Assembly (NCBI GenBank): GCA_026390815.1
Contig: JAPLFH010000006.1
Coordinates: 124,001-188,000 of the forward strand
Source of the DNA: Ignavibacteriales bacterium
Lineage (GTDB): Bacteria; Bacteroidota; Ignavibacteria; Ignavibacteriales; SURF-24
Direction of reading: 5' to 3'
Length of the DNA stretch: 64,000 nucleotides
The position numbers were made by a program, and so were the translations under genes. Below the pieces are notes generated by a model, which ran no database searches, was not told where the DNA came from, and saw only the letters and a list, made by a program, of their open reading frames with translations. Below are positions 9,719-18,320 of this stretch, in pieces. The first letter of the stretch is position 1. Every line of letters begins with the position of its first letter.

Positions 9719-10297
9719 ATGATAACAGCAAAAATATTGCTATATATTTCGATGGCTATCTGGATTGTAGTTGCAGTAAGGCAATATGGCAGTATTTTAT
9801 TTCCTTATTTTTTTATTTTGGCAATTACTGACCCAATTAACTTATTGATAGGAATAATATTTAGAATAAATCCACCACAAATATTTTTAGCTTCTTCAAT
9901 ACTTGTATTTATCTTTCTGAACAGCCAGGCTGGATTAAAAAAGAATTTTATTACGTCCGTTATATTACTTACTATAATAACACCATTTACTTTTTTTGTT
10001 AAGGGAGACATAATAAGATTTATGATGGTGGTTGTTCAGGTAATGATATTATACAGGTTACTTAAAATATTTTTTATGGCAATGGTTGATAAAAGAGAAA
10101 TTAATTTGTTTTATGCCGGACTTATATTATATACAATTACAATAATAATTAAATTTTTTATTATGATACTGAAGATAAAAACAGGGATATTATATTTTTG
10201 TTTCACTTCTGCATTTGAAATATTTATTGGGGTGTTCTATTTATTTATAAATGAAAACAGCGAAAGAATAAAGATTAGATTAAGAGACGATTTATAA
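9719..10297 (+). CDS. Polytopic membrane protein, unknown function
   Basis: A 192-residue, very hydrophobic protein with about six predicted membrane segments and a short charged C-terminus (NENSERIKIRLRDDL). No family motif recognised. It starts 8 bases after the exported CPPICF protein, so the two are co-transcribed from promoter 1. Possible roles are partner, export component or immunity protein for the upstream product; the sequence alone does not decide. Confidence 0.7.
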   Translation: MITAKILLYISMAIWIVVAVRQYGSILFPYFFILAITDPINLLIGIIFRINPPQIFLASSILVFIFLNSQAGLKKNFITSVILLTIITPFTFFVKGDIIRFMMVVVQVMILYRLLKIFFMAMVDKREINLFYAGLILYTITIIIKFFIMILKIKTGILYFCFTSAFEIFIGVFYLFINENSERIKIRLRDDL

Positions 10298-10481
10298 CAG
10301 TTCAAAAAGTAGTACCATTAATAACATAAACCCACCTATCCGGAAACAAAAAGAAATAGAATGCGGATGACACGGTACAGGGCGGACAAGCGCGGATAAT
10401 TATGATCTTCACTGATCGGTGGTGAATATAAATATCTTTCGTTCCTTTTTGCTATTATAAAAATATTTTCACCATTTTAAT
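10298..10481. other. Intergenic repeat remnant
   Basis: No gene. The segment around 10360-10440 (GCGGATGACACGG... then CGGTGGTGAATATAAATATC) has the look of the CACGGAT-type dispersed intergenic repeats common in this group. GC content is higher than in the neighbouring genes. It lies between the first gene pair and the module A leader. Confidence 0.45.
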
Positions 10482-10665
10482 CTTGATTTTAGAATCAATT
10501 AGATATTTCCTGCAATACAAAGTAGAATTAATTCATAGATACTGCACCTTATTTAAAAACCACAGGAAAATTTTAAATTAAAAATACGTAATAATACGTA
10601 TTGACCATGTTATATCTGATTATTAAAATGGTAACGAGATTTAAGATTAGTAAAAAACAAAAAAG
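10482..10665 (+). repeat. Module leader repeat, copy A
   Basis: Recognisably the same sequence as 13530-13711 and 19704-19876, but more diverged. It starts at CTTGATTTTAGAATCAATT, contains the operator-promoter and ends at the mauE-type ATG at 10666. Copies B and C are much closer to each other than to A. Confidence 0.85.
10583..10629 (+). promoter_or_regulatory. Double-palindrome operator and promoter 2 (module A)
   Basis: The operator at 10583-10602 differs from the others by one base in the first half (AATACGTAAT, then AATACGTATT). It overlaps a good -35 box TTGACC (10601-10606), followed by a 17-base spacer and the -10 box TAAAAT (10624-10629). The spacer is conserved with modules B and C. 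Confidence 0.8.
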
Positions 10666-10912
10666 ATGATTGAAAATTCTTATAAATATATTGCTGCAAA
10701 TCTTTCACTGAATAAATTATTCTATAAATATGATTCCAAATAAGTTATATCTAAAATACATGTTAGTAAAATTATTGGCTAAAGAAAATAAGAAAGAAAA
10801 AGCAAAATTAATATGTAATGATATTCTTGAATCAAAAGTAAAGGTAAACTCAGCTGCTGTTTTACAAATGAAAGAAGAAATAAAATATTTACCAGCATCA
10901 ATAAAGAACTAA
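10666..10912 (+). pseudogene. mauE-ligase deletion scar (module A)
   Basis: The first part (10666-10743) starts like the mauE genes of modules B and C (MIENSYKYIAANLSLNKLFY) but stops after 25 codons. From 10730, in another frame, 60 codons match the C-terminal TPR tail of the O-antigen-ligase-like protein at 14263-16080: MIPNKLYLKYMLVKLL here against MIPHKIYAKYLLVGLY there. One internal deletion of about 2.1 kb, joining mauE codon about 20 to the ligase tail, explains both pieces. The junction is at a shared TAT/AAATATGAT stretch. The promoter and downstream genes remain, so the scar is probably transcribed as leader. Confidence 0.85.
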
Positions 10913-10953
10913 ACGGGGATTAATTATTAATATAATAATAATAGGAGTAACCA

Positions 10954-11253
10954 ATGAAAATTTTTATTAAAAAAAAACTTACAAAAACAACAAAAGCATT
11001 CATTATTGCTTTTTTTGCCATTATAATGTTTGTCAATGTTAAAATATCTTTAAACCCTTCTAGTGATGGAAATATTGATCTAATGGGTCTCAAGATGTCC
11101 CTGTCCATTCCATCAGCATATGCAACTGGTAATTGTAATCTACCGTGTTTTTACAGTGGGTGGTATAATGATTGTGTCGTCTTTCACGATGGACCTTATT
11201 GTCTACTTACATATGGTTGTCCTGCTGAAATTCATTGTCATTACATGCAGTAA
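10954..11253 (+). CDS. Exported Cys-rich peptide, module A
   Basis: A 99-residue precursor. A basic N-terminus (KIFIKKKLTKTTK) and a hydrophobic core (AFIIAFFAIIMFVNVKI) are followed by a linker (NIDLMGLKMSLSIPSAYA) and a tail with seven Cys residues (CNLPC, C, C, C, CPAEIHC). The linker matches the module B peptide (INLLGLDFSIFTSSTFA) in position and pattern, so a late cleavage after AYA or TFA is plausible. The layout recalls Bacteroidota NVEALA-type peptides, which also sit beside propeller lipoproteins, but the NVEALA motif itself is absent. A strong AGGAG site lies 7 bases before the ATG. No known mature activity. Confidence 0.8.
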   Translation: MKIFIKKKLTKTTKAFIIAFFAIIMFVNVKISLNPSSDGNIDLMGLKMSLSIPSAYATGNCNLPCFYSGWYNDCVVFHDGPYCLLTYGCPAEIHCHYMQ

Positions 11254-11424
11254 TAATTCAGTGATGGTGATAAAATACTACCGAAATATTTTTTTGGTGG
11301 CGAAAAATAATTGCCAGGATTATAAAAATCAGTTTTTCACTAAAATTCTAGAAAGCTTTGTAGGATATCAAATACTTTTAAAATCTAACCCACAGATGTG
11401 GATTAGTTATATTTTGAGAATTAT

Positions 11425-12516
11425 ATGAAAACAAAGAATTTACTATTACTTATTGCAATTATATTTTGCTCATGTTCTAAAGAACAGAATAAATACGTAA
11501 ATGTAAAATTTAAAGCTAAAGGTGAAATAATATTGAAGGATACGCTTAAATATATTTATTCAAAATCTTCAGTATATGTTGGTCTTATTCGAGACATAGA
11601 AATCATTGGAAATAATATATATATATCAGATAGGGCTAATTGTAAAATACATGTATTTGATTTGGGGTTAAATTATTTAAAAAGTAGCAATGGTTTCGGG
11701 CATGGACCATCAGAATTTGCTTCCCCTCAATATCTGTCAAATAATTCAGGAAATTTAATTGCATATGGGCCAGGTGAAGGATTAAAATTGTTAGATTCAA
11801 GTTTTTTTATTGTAAAAAAAATTAAATCACCAACTAACTACATAACGAATTTTGCAAATCCAGTTTATTTTGATGGAGATAAAATATGGGCAACAGGTTT
11901 TAATAAAATGCCAATTAATCAGCAAAGAATTAGCGATATAACTACTGTGATAATATTTAATAAAGAAGGATCATTAATTAAAGCATTTTGTAATTTTGAT
12001 AAAGATTATGATATAAATATTAATAATAAATACTATGAAAGTATGAGAGATGCTTTAATATCAGAAGGATTTAATAATACTTATTTTGTTTTACAACGAG
12101 CAACATACAAATACCATCAGTTTAACAAGAAAGGGAATTATATACAAACTTATTTCTATAAGCCAAAATATATTAAAAGTCCACCCGATATAAGTATTTC
12201 ACAAGCCAAATCTTTGAATAATGACGATTTTTTTAAAAATATAGTTGCTCAAACATCTTTTTACAAGTTTTTTGCTTTTGATATAACTAATAATTTACTG
12301 TTTATTAATTATATAAATCAGAAATTCGAAATGATGAAATCGAGATCATATACTGATTCGGAAAGTTATCTTTGTGCAATAAATAAGGATGGGGAATGTA
12401 TATACGATAATAAAATTGAAGGGTATGTCTTTGCAATTAAAGATGGATATATCTATACCGTAGTTGAGGAAAGTGATAAATATTTATTAATATACAAATA
12501 TCAAATAATATTGTGA
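11425..12516 (+). CDS. 6-bladed beta-propeller lipoprotein, module A
   Basis: A 363-residue lipoprotein. The signal peptide ends in a lipobox (IIFCSC, lipidated Cys about residue 16). The rest shows NHL/6-bladed-propeller repeats, with the family hallmark G-x-GPSEF (GFGHGPSEFASPQYL, near residue 95) and repeated strands such as NNIYISDRANCKIHVFD. Such proteins are anchored at the outer or inner membrane and have no known enzymatic activity. It lies 171 bases after the peptide gene and overlaps the next gene by 4 bases (GTGA). A partner, receptor or immunity role for the peptide is inference. Confidence 0.85.
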   Translation: MKTKNLLLLIAIIFCSCSKEQNKYVNVKFKAKGEIILKDTLKYIYSKSSVYVGLIRDIEIIGNNIYISDRANCKIHVFDLGLNYLKSSNGFGHGPSEFASPQYLSNNSGNLIAYGPGEGLKLLDSSFFIVKKIKSPTNYITNFANPVYFDGDKIWATGFNKMPINQQRISDITTVIIFNKEGSLIKAFCNFDKDYDININNKYYESMRDALISEGFNNTYFVLQRATYKYHQFNKKGNYIQTYFYKPKYIKSPPDISISQAKSLNNDDFFKNIVAQTSFYKFFAFDITNNLLFINYINQKFEMMKSRSYTDSESYLCAINKDGECIYDNKIEGYVFAIKDGYIYTVVEESDKYLLIYKYQIIL

Positions 12517-13085
12517 TAGTGTTAAAAAATAAATACCTCATATTATTAATAGCTATTATAAGTGTTATAATTCTTATCATTCTAATATTTCTTAATAATC
12601 AAAAAGTAATTTTGACTGAAAAATTAAAGGAAATGGAAGGTTCTATAAATAAATATGAATTGATTAATAAAAATATATTAAAACGTAGTGAAGTTGAAGG
12701 AAAATACATCTGGGATATTGGTATATTAGCTCCAGAAGTCAGTAAAAAGAAAATACTGGATCTTACTAAAAAATCATATAAATTGTTTTATTGGAAAGAT
12801 ACCTTAGTTTGTGAAAAATGTTATTACTTACATCTTTGGTCAATAGCCAAAGAAGTTGGTTTTAAAAATGTTATCATTTTATATAATAATAAATATGAAT
12901 TCATGAAAAAAGATTTTATAAACTCAATATTTGTTGAAAACCCTATAGTTATAAGAAGGTTTGCAGAAATAATAATATTCGTTGATTCTGAAGGAAAAAT
13001 ACTTTACGCGGAATTCCCTGAATATGGCTTTTCACATTCCTCGGAAAATTTTTATGATATTGTTAAAAGGTATATAAAAAAATAA
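12513..13085 (+). CDS. Membrane-anchored thioredoxin-like protein, module A
   Basis: A 190-residue protein starting with GTG inside the upstream stop (4-base overlap, translational coupling). One N-terminal membrane anchor (about residues 8-26) is followed by a short coiled-coil-like linker and a thioredoxin-like domain with CEKC at residues 100-103 and a FVDSEGKILYAEFP strand region. The orientation puts the CxxC in the periplasm. It sits at the same place as the CxxC proteins of modules B and C. It probably oxidises, reduces or isomerises Cys residues of the co-encoded peptides, with MauE as possible redox partner (inference). Confidence 0.8.
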   Translation: MIVLKNKYLILLIAIISVIILIILIFLNNQKVILTEKLKEMEGSINKYELINKNILKRSEVEGKYIWDIGILAPEVSKKKILDLTKKSYKLFYWKDTLVCEKCYYLHLWSIAKEVGFKNVIILYNNKYEFMKKDFINSIFVENPIVIRRFAEIIIFVDSEGKILYAEFPEYGFSHSSENFYDIVKRYIKK

Positions 13086-13213
13086 TAGCCTTACATCGAG
13101 CAAAAGAAGTAATTATTATTCAATTTGGTAACAATAATATAAATATACCAGTTGTGTAAATTAAAAAATAGATTTTAAACGAAAACGGCGCAAAAAGTGT
13201 TAAGTAAAGTAAG

Positions 13214-13527
13214 TGTACTGGTTCAGTGGAAACAGGAATTTTGGTATTGAGAAATAAGGTAGAAAATCAGTTAGCATTTCTAGCCTCACATCTGTTTAAT
13301 TTAGTCTTTGAAAGTTTACCCTCAAGTATATAAAGTTTATCTTCAATGCGATTCAATAAAAAATCTTCAGGCGTTAGGAAGTATAAAGAACTATGCAATC
13401 TTTTTATATTATAAAATTCGATATAATTGGCAACTTGCTTTCTAACATCAGCAAGATTAACCCTTGAAGATTTCATTAAGCATTTTTCGTGAACGGTTCT
13501 ATGGTACTGCTCAATTTTACCATTTTG
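13214..13527 (-). mobile_element. Truncated IS3-family element
   Basis: Minus-strand remnant of the same IS that lies at 18260-19703. Its right end (TGTACTGGTTCAG on the plus strand, at 13214) is intact. The 70-residue open frame at 13267-13476 matches the transposase C-terminus (YIEFYN.KRLHSSLYFLTPED). Homology stops inside TCAATTTTACCATT near 13527, where the module B leader begins. This copy lacks the SALGG insertion present in the longer copy, so it shows the ancestral transposase sequence there. 13086-13213 holds no gene. Confidence 0.85.
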
Positions 13528-13529
13528 CG

Positions 13530-13711
13530 CTTGATTTTAGAACCAATTAAATATTTCTGCAAGACACAATATAACTACTGCACCAATATCATCCCTTATC
13601 TAAAAACTATAAAAAATATTTTCACTAAAAATACGTATTAATACGTATTGCCCATGTTATATCTGATTATTAATATGTTAACCAAAATTAAAATTATTAA
13701 AAATAAAAAGG
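13530..13711 (+). repeat. Module leader repeat, copy B
   Basis: Nearly identical to 19704-19876 (only scattered differences) and related to 10482-10665. Identity with copy C continues into about the first 50 codons of mauE and then falls off. Confidence 0.9.
13630..13676 (+). promoter_or_regulatory. Double-palindrome operator and promoter 3 (module B)
   Basis: A perfect 20-base palindrome at 13630-13649 overlaps TTGCCC (13648-13653). A 17-base spacer and TAATAT (13671-13676) follow. The expected start of transcription near 13683 places the operator centre at about -43, a class II activator position. The leader to the mauE ATG would be about 29 bases. Confidence 0.8.
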
Positions 13712-14167
13712 ATGATTGAAAATTCTTATAAACATATTGTTGCAAATCTTTCACTGAATAAATTATTCTATTATACAGGTTATTATTTTATTGCTGCAGT
13801 ATTGTTTGTAAGCGGAGTAAGCAAAATAATTGATCCGCAACCTTTCTTAGAAACGTTAAACTTAATAAAATATTTACCGGAAGAAGTTAGAATTGCAATA
13901 GCAACTGCACTGCCTATGATCGAACTAGTGCTTGCCGTTTTAATTATTGGGAAGATAAAAGTAAAAATTACTTTGCTGCATACAACAGTTTTATTCTCTG
14001 CATTTTTCGCTTTTAGCTTATATGGGACAATTGCTGGATTTAATGCAGACTGCGGTTGTTTTGGTAATACTGTTAAAAGTGAGATTGGTTGGGGGATGGT
14101 AGTGAGGAATTTTTTATTTATGATAATTGCTACTATTGTAGTGTCAAATGTGAAACGTCAAACGTGA
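13712..14167 (+). CDS. MauE/DoxX-like redox membrane protein, module B
   Basis: A 151-residue inner-membrane protein with four predicted membrane segments. FVSGVSKIIDPQPF after the first segment is typical of the DoxX/MauE superfamily. NADCGCFGN places Cys 114 and Cys 116 at a membrane edge, the CGCFG signature of MauE-like proteins. MauE is needed for disulfide formation in methylamine dehydrogenase, so a thiol-redox role with the module's CxxC thioredoxin-like protein is likely. It is the first gene behind the operator. An inverted repeat (around 14147-14225) overlaps its stop codon and fills the gap to the next gene. Confidence 0.87.
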   Translation: MIENSYKHIVANLSLNKLFYYTGYYFIAAVLFVSGVSKIIDPQPFLETLNLIKYLPEEVRIAIATALPMIELVLAVLIIGKIKVKITLLHTTVLFSAFFAFSLYGTIAGFNADCGCFGNTVKSEIGWGMVVRNFLFMIIATIVVSNVKRQT

Positions 14168-14262
14168 GACGGTAAATATTGAATAATTGATCTAATTTCC
14201 CTTTTGACTTCTGACATTTGACGTAACACTATTATATTATTGACAAATAAAAGATAGGTATT

Positions 14263-16080
14263 ATGAGCGGTGTGAATTACAAAAAGATTTTAACGGCATT
14301 ACTAAGCTTAGTTTTTATAACAGGCTTTTTACAATCAAACACACTTATGGATGGAATTGATTCGGCAAAAAGGTTTTACTTTTATCTTATAATGTCTCTA
14401 ATCATAACCTTTCTTGGAATAATAATTTTATTAAGAAATAAAAAAATAGAGTTAACCTTTAATAAGCTCGATACTGCTGTTATATTATTTGCATTTTATT
14501 TATTCGTCAGATTGTTATTTACAGAACATACGAACCTTTGGAATGAACAATTCATAATACACGTTCTTATGCTTACTTTTTATTTTATATTAAAGAATGT
14601 TTTACAGCCGGAAGAAAACAAAAAGTTAATAGTCTTTGTCTTTTTAATTGCCGGAATGCTGCAAGGAGCGTATGGATTACTTCAACTTTATGGTTTCATT
14701 CCTTCAAATAATCCTTACTTCAAAATTACAGGTACGTTTGGGAATCCTGATTCTTTTGCCGGATATATAACTTCAATTATACCTTTTGCCTTTGGTGTAT
14801 ATTTATTTAATAAAGACACTAAAGAAAAAAGTAATATGAAATATGCAGGTTTAGTTACATTTTTAATATTACTTCTTGCACTGTCAGCCACACAAATAAG
14901 AGGTGGGTGGTTTGCTGCAATAGTTTGCTGTGCTTTTATTTCTTTTAACAAATATAAAGCTGAAATAAAAAAATATTTGCATAGTAAAATCAAGTTAGCA
15001 TCAGCAATAATAGCCGGTGTTGTGGTGTTAAGTATTTTTGTAATATTCTTATTCAATCTAAAACCTGATTCTGCAAATGGAAGGCTGTTTATCTGGAAAG
15101 TAACGACAAATATAATTAAACAATACCCGGTATTTGGGGTTGGATACGATAGATTTGCCGTAGAATATGATAATTATCAGGCGGATTATTTTGCAAGCGG
15201 TAAAGGAACCGGATATGAAAAGAAAATTGCCGGGAATGTAAACAGGGCACACAATGAATATCTGGAAATATTTGCAGAGAGTGGGGCAATAGGTTTAGTC
15301 CTGTTTATTTTAATATTATACAGTGTTTTTAGAAACGCTAAAAAGTTGTCTGATGAAAAAATAAAGGAACCATTAGAGCTTTATATTTGTGCTAAGGCGT
15401 CGTTTATCGCGATTTTAATCTTTTCGTTAACATCATTTCCGTTTCATATTCTACCTACGTTCATTAATTTTTATTTCCTGTTAGGATTCATTTCAACAAC
15501 TAAAAACGTCTCTTATATCTTTAATATTCCAGTCATATTAAATAGAGTAATAATAATACCTGCAGCAGTTGCTGCCGTAATGTTGTTACAGCATACAATT
15601 AATCAATATAATTCTTATCAAACCTGGAGAAAATGTATTGAATTATCTTTTGCAGGAAATTATCCAGCATCTGAAAGTTTATTTGAAAATGTAAAACCCC
15701 AGCTTAAGAATAATGCAGAATTTCTTTTTAACTATGGTGGAATGTTAAGTCTGATTGGAAGATATAAGGAATCGATAATTTTACTTGAAGATGCCAAAAA
15801 AGGATTTACTGATCCCAATATTTATATATCATTAGCTAATAGTTATGCTAGCTTAAACAACTTTACTGTTGCTGAAAAATATTATAAATATTCCGCCAAT
15901 ATGATACCACATAAAATATATGCAAAATATTTATTAGTTGGATTATATAAAAGAATAAACAAAATAGATGATGCCGTTGTTATAGCAAAGGAAATATTAG
16001 AAACAAAGGAAAAAATTATATCTCCAGCAACCAAAGAAATTAAAAATAAAATGAAAAAATTGATAGAAAACAATTTATAA
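14263..16080 (+). CDS. O-antigen-ligase-like (Wzy_C) membrane protein with TPR tail
   Basis: A 605-residue protein with about ten to twelve membrane segments and a Wzy_C-type ligase domain: GTFGNPDSFAGYI near residue 155, TQIRGGWFAA near 210 and NRAHNEYLEIFAESGAIGL near 330. TPR-like helices follow from about residue 470 to the end. Known members transfer lipid-linked glycans (WaaL ligase, PglL O-oligosaccharyltransferases) or polymerise O-antigen in the periplasm. No other glycan genes lie nearby, so here it may modify a co-encoded product such as the secreted peptide or propeller (inference). Module A keeps only its last 60 codons and module C lacks it. Confidence 0.83.
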   Translation: MSGVNYKKILTALLSLVFITGFLQSNTLMDGIDSAKRFYFYLIMSLIITFLGIIILLRNKKIELTFNKLDTAVILFAFYLFVRLLFTEHTNLWNEQFIIHVLMLTFYFILKNVLQPEENKKLIVFVFLIAGMLQGAYGLLQLYGFIPSNNPYFKITGTFGNPDSFAGYITSIIPFAFGVYLFNKDTKEKSNMKYAGLVTFLILLLALSATQIRGGWFAAIVCCAFISFNKYKAEIKKYLHSKIKLASAIIAGVVVLSIFVIFLFNLKPDSANGRLFIWKVTTNIIKQYPVFGVGYDRFAVEYDNYQADYFASGKGTGYEKKIAGNVNRAHNEYLEIFAESGAIGLVLFILILYSVFRNAKKLSDEKIKEPLELYICAKASFIAILIFSLTSFPFHILPTFINFYFLLGFISTTKNVSYIFNIPVILNRVIIIPAAVAAVMLLQHTINQYNSYQTWRKCIELSFAGNYPASESLFENVKPQLKNNAEFLFNYGGMLSLIGRYKESIILLEDAKKGFTDPNIYISLANSYASLNNFTVAEKYYKYSANMIPHKIYAKYLLVGLYKRINKIDDAVVIAKEILETKEKIISPATKEIKNKMKKLIENNL

Positions 16081-16151
16081 TAATTCTAAATAAACTTAAT
16101 TTCTAACCCAACAAAATTGTTGGAAAATTACTAACACTAAAAGGAGTACTT

Positions 16152-16448
16152 ATGTCAGTAAAACAAAAAATAACAAGTAAGATTATCGCCAAAATAGGTG
16201 GGATATCTTTATTTATATTTTTAATGTTATTTAACATCAAAATTGCATTTAGTGCAAATAGTACAAACTCAATAAATTTATTAGGGTTGGATTTTTCAAT
16301 TTTCACTTCTTCAACATTCGCTTCAACAGATGTAAAATATCAAACCACAGTAAATTGTACACGTTATGAAGGGATTTATACAATCGTTGGAACAAGACAG
16401 AAATGCGATTTAGGTGGGCAGCATTGTGAGCCAACAATTTGTAATTAA
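16152..16448 (+). CDS. Exported Cys-containing peptide, module B
   Basis: A 98-residue precursor with a strong AGGAG site 7 bases before the ATG. The N-terminus is basic. A hydrophobic core (IGGISLFIFLMLFNIKIAFS) leads to the linker SINLLGLDFSIFTSSTFA and a 35-residue tail with four Cys residues (NCTRY, KC, QHC, TIC). The linker aligns with NIDLMGLKMSLSIPSAYA of the module A peptide, while the tails are unrelated. That is the pattern of conserved leader and variable core. It sits 71 bases after the ligase-like gene and 61 before the propeller gene. Confidence 0.78.
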   Translation: MSVKQKITSKIIAKIGGISLFIFLMLFNIKIAFSANSTNSINLLGLDFSIFTSSTFASTDVKYQTTVNCTRYEGIYTIVGTRQKCDLGGQHCEPTICN

Positions 16449-16509
16449 AAAAACATAATAGTGTAGTAGAATCAATATTTTATTACTCTGAAAAAAATAG
16501 GCTTATAGA

Positions 16510-17649
16510 GTGAAAAAAATCTATTTTCTTGTATTAATATTTTTTATATCCTGCTCAAAGGAAAAAGAACAAGATATTCCTGTAAATTTGTACAATAATT
16601 CAACAGTAATTAATATTAAAAATCCTGATGGAAAATTTAAATTATCTAAAATTATAAAAAATATAAAGTATATTCAATTAGATGAAAGTTTAGAAGGTGC
16701 GATTGGTGAAGTAGCGAAAATTAAAGTAATCAACGATAAAATATATATACTAGATGAATATTCTGCTAAATCATTATTCTGTTTTGACATAAATGGAAAG
16801 TTTTTATTCAAAATTGGAAGACATGGTTCCGGCCCAGGAGAATTAATAAATCCAAAGGATTTTGATGTTGATGATTACAGAATTGAAATTTTAGATAATC
16901 ATAAACAATCATTTTTAATATATGATCTAGAAGGCAATTTTATTAAAGAAATGCATTTTAACTTTGCCGTGCATTCCTATACTAAATTGGATAACATTTA
17001 TTTATTATCACCTGGTTATCAAGTTTGGGGATATGGATATAATTATCATCTTTTTATTGCTGATGAAAATATCAAAATAAAAGAAAAGTATTTTAAAATT
17101 GAAAAGGAATTAGAAAATTTAGATTATTTTGGAGAATATCAACTTTTTAAATCTAGAAACACAATTTTATATAAAGATACTTGGGATAATTATATTTATA
17201 GTTTTGCTAAAGAGAAACTATATCCAAAGTACAAATTGGATTTTGAGAATTATAATTTCGACTTTGATGAAATCAAAAAAAATAAAAATAAACTCGCACC
17301 ATATCTTTTCCGAACAAAAGTTGTTGGAGAAATATTTAATATTTGTGACCTGAAGAAATATTTATATTTTTCATACATTATAGAAAATCGTAAATATGAT
17401 ATGTTTTTCGACAAAAAATCGAATTTATCATATAGTGGATTAGTTGAGAATGATATAGATGGATTTCCCTTATATTCTTCACTTTGCATTTATAAAGACA
17501 AAATTTACGGTATTATCAACCCCATGGCGATTGTTAATGCGGCAGCAACAAAAAATTATGTTTATAAAACAAAAAAACTGGTTGACTATGCCAAAAGTAT
17601 TAATGAAACAAGTAATTATTTAATAGGAATATATACTTTAATTGAATAA
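16510..17649 (+). CDS. 6-bladed beta-propeller lipoprotein, module B
   Basis: A 379-residue lipoprotein starting with GTG. Its signal peptide ends in the lipobox IFFISC, with the lipidated Cys near residue 15. Propeller signature GRHGSGPGELINPKDF lies at about residues 98-113, preceded by blades of the type DKIYILDEYSAKSLFCFDINGKFLFKIG. It is the counterpart of the module A and C propellers but clearly diverged from both. The next gene overlaps its last 8 bases. The exact partner is unknown; position suggests that it works with the peptide just upstream. Confidence 0.85.
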   Translation: MKKIYFLVLIFFISCSKEKEQDIPVNLYNNSTVINIKNPDGKFKLSKIIKNIKYIQLDESLEGAIGEVAKIKVINDKIYILDEYSAKSLFCFDINGKFLFKIGRHGSGPGELINPKDFDVDDYRIEILDNHKQSFLIYDLEGNFIKEMHFNFAVHSYTKLDNIYLLSPGYQVWGYGYNYHLFIADENIKIKEKYFKIEKELENLDYFGEYQLFKSRNTILYKDTWDNYIYSFAKEKLYPKYKLDFENYNFDFDEIKKNKNKLAPYLFRTKVVGEIFNICDLKKYLYFSYIIENRKYDMFFDKKSNLSYSGLVENDIDGFPLYSSLCIYKDKIYGIINPMAIVNAAATKNYVYKTKKLVDYAKSINETSNYLIGIYTLIE

Positions 17650-18244
17650 AAAAAATATATACTTACGTTATATTGTTATATTTTTTTTAGGGGGAGGGAT
17701 AATAGGATTGACCTACAATAATATATCAAAATTGACATTAAAAACGGATAGGAAATCTTTAACTGATGAGTTTAAAAATTTTTACGAATTTCAACTGAGA
17801 GCGGAAAGTAAATCAATCCCCCAGGAAATGGCTATATTTAATGATAAATCACAAATTATTACCTTAAGTAACTTAATTGGAAACTCTCCAAAGATAATTC
17901 TAAAATATTCCGAATTAGGTTGTTCAGTTTGTATAGATAAGCAGATTGAAAATCTTAAAAAAGTATCGCAAAAAATAGGAAACCAAAATATAATAATATT
18001 AGCTTCTTATAGGCAGAAAAAAAATTTAATATTGTTTAAACGTCTTAATAAATTAAATTTTGAAATATATAATATGAAAGAACAAGAATTTGGTCTAGTT
18101 CCAGAACAATATCATTTGCCCTACTTTTTTATTATTGATTCTACAATGCAAATGAAATATATTTTTATTCCTTCTAAAGATTTACCTGAGTTGAGTGAAG
18201 TATATTTCCGATATATTATTGAAAAGTTTTTCCATAAATATTAA
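17642..18244 (+). CDS. Membrane-anchored thioredoxin-like protein, module B
   Basis: A 200-residue protein with a TTG start overlapping the propeller stop by 8 bases, which implies translational coupling. An N-terminal anchor (YIVIFFLGGGIIGLTY) precedes a thioredoxin/TlpA-like domain with GCSVC (Cys 94, Cys 97), and the later YHLPYFFIIDSTMQMKYIF carries the cis-Pro-type position expected in this fold. It is the last gene of module B; the IS begins within about 20 bases. A role in disulfide handling of the exported peptide is inferred. Confidence 0.8.
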   Translation: MNKKNIYLRYIVIFFLGGGIIGLTYNNISKLTLKTDRKSLTDEFKNFYEFQLRAESKSIPQEMAIFNDKSQIITLSNLIGNSPKIILKYSELGCSVCIDKQIENLKKVSQKIGNQNIIILASYRQKKNLILFKRLNKLNFEIYNMKEQEFGLVPEQYHLPYFFIIDSTMQMKYIFIPSKDLPELSEVYFRYIIEKFFHKY

Positions 18245-18320
18245 TCTAATTTAATAATATGGATGGGAAAGGAATTTCCAAATTATAATATTTGTAAAAC
18301 AAAAGATGGAGATTCCGACA

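Noticed and set aside
11120-11428. 102-codon frame overlapping the module A peptide gene
   Set aside because: It overlaps a peptide gene with a strong ribosome binding site and signal sequence in another frame, and has no motif itself.
13267-13476. Stand-alone 69-residue minus-strand gene
   Set aside because: It is the C-terminal piece of the IS3 transposase, part of a truncated element, not an independent gene.
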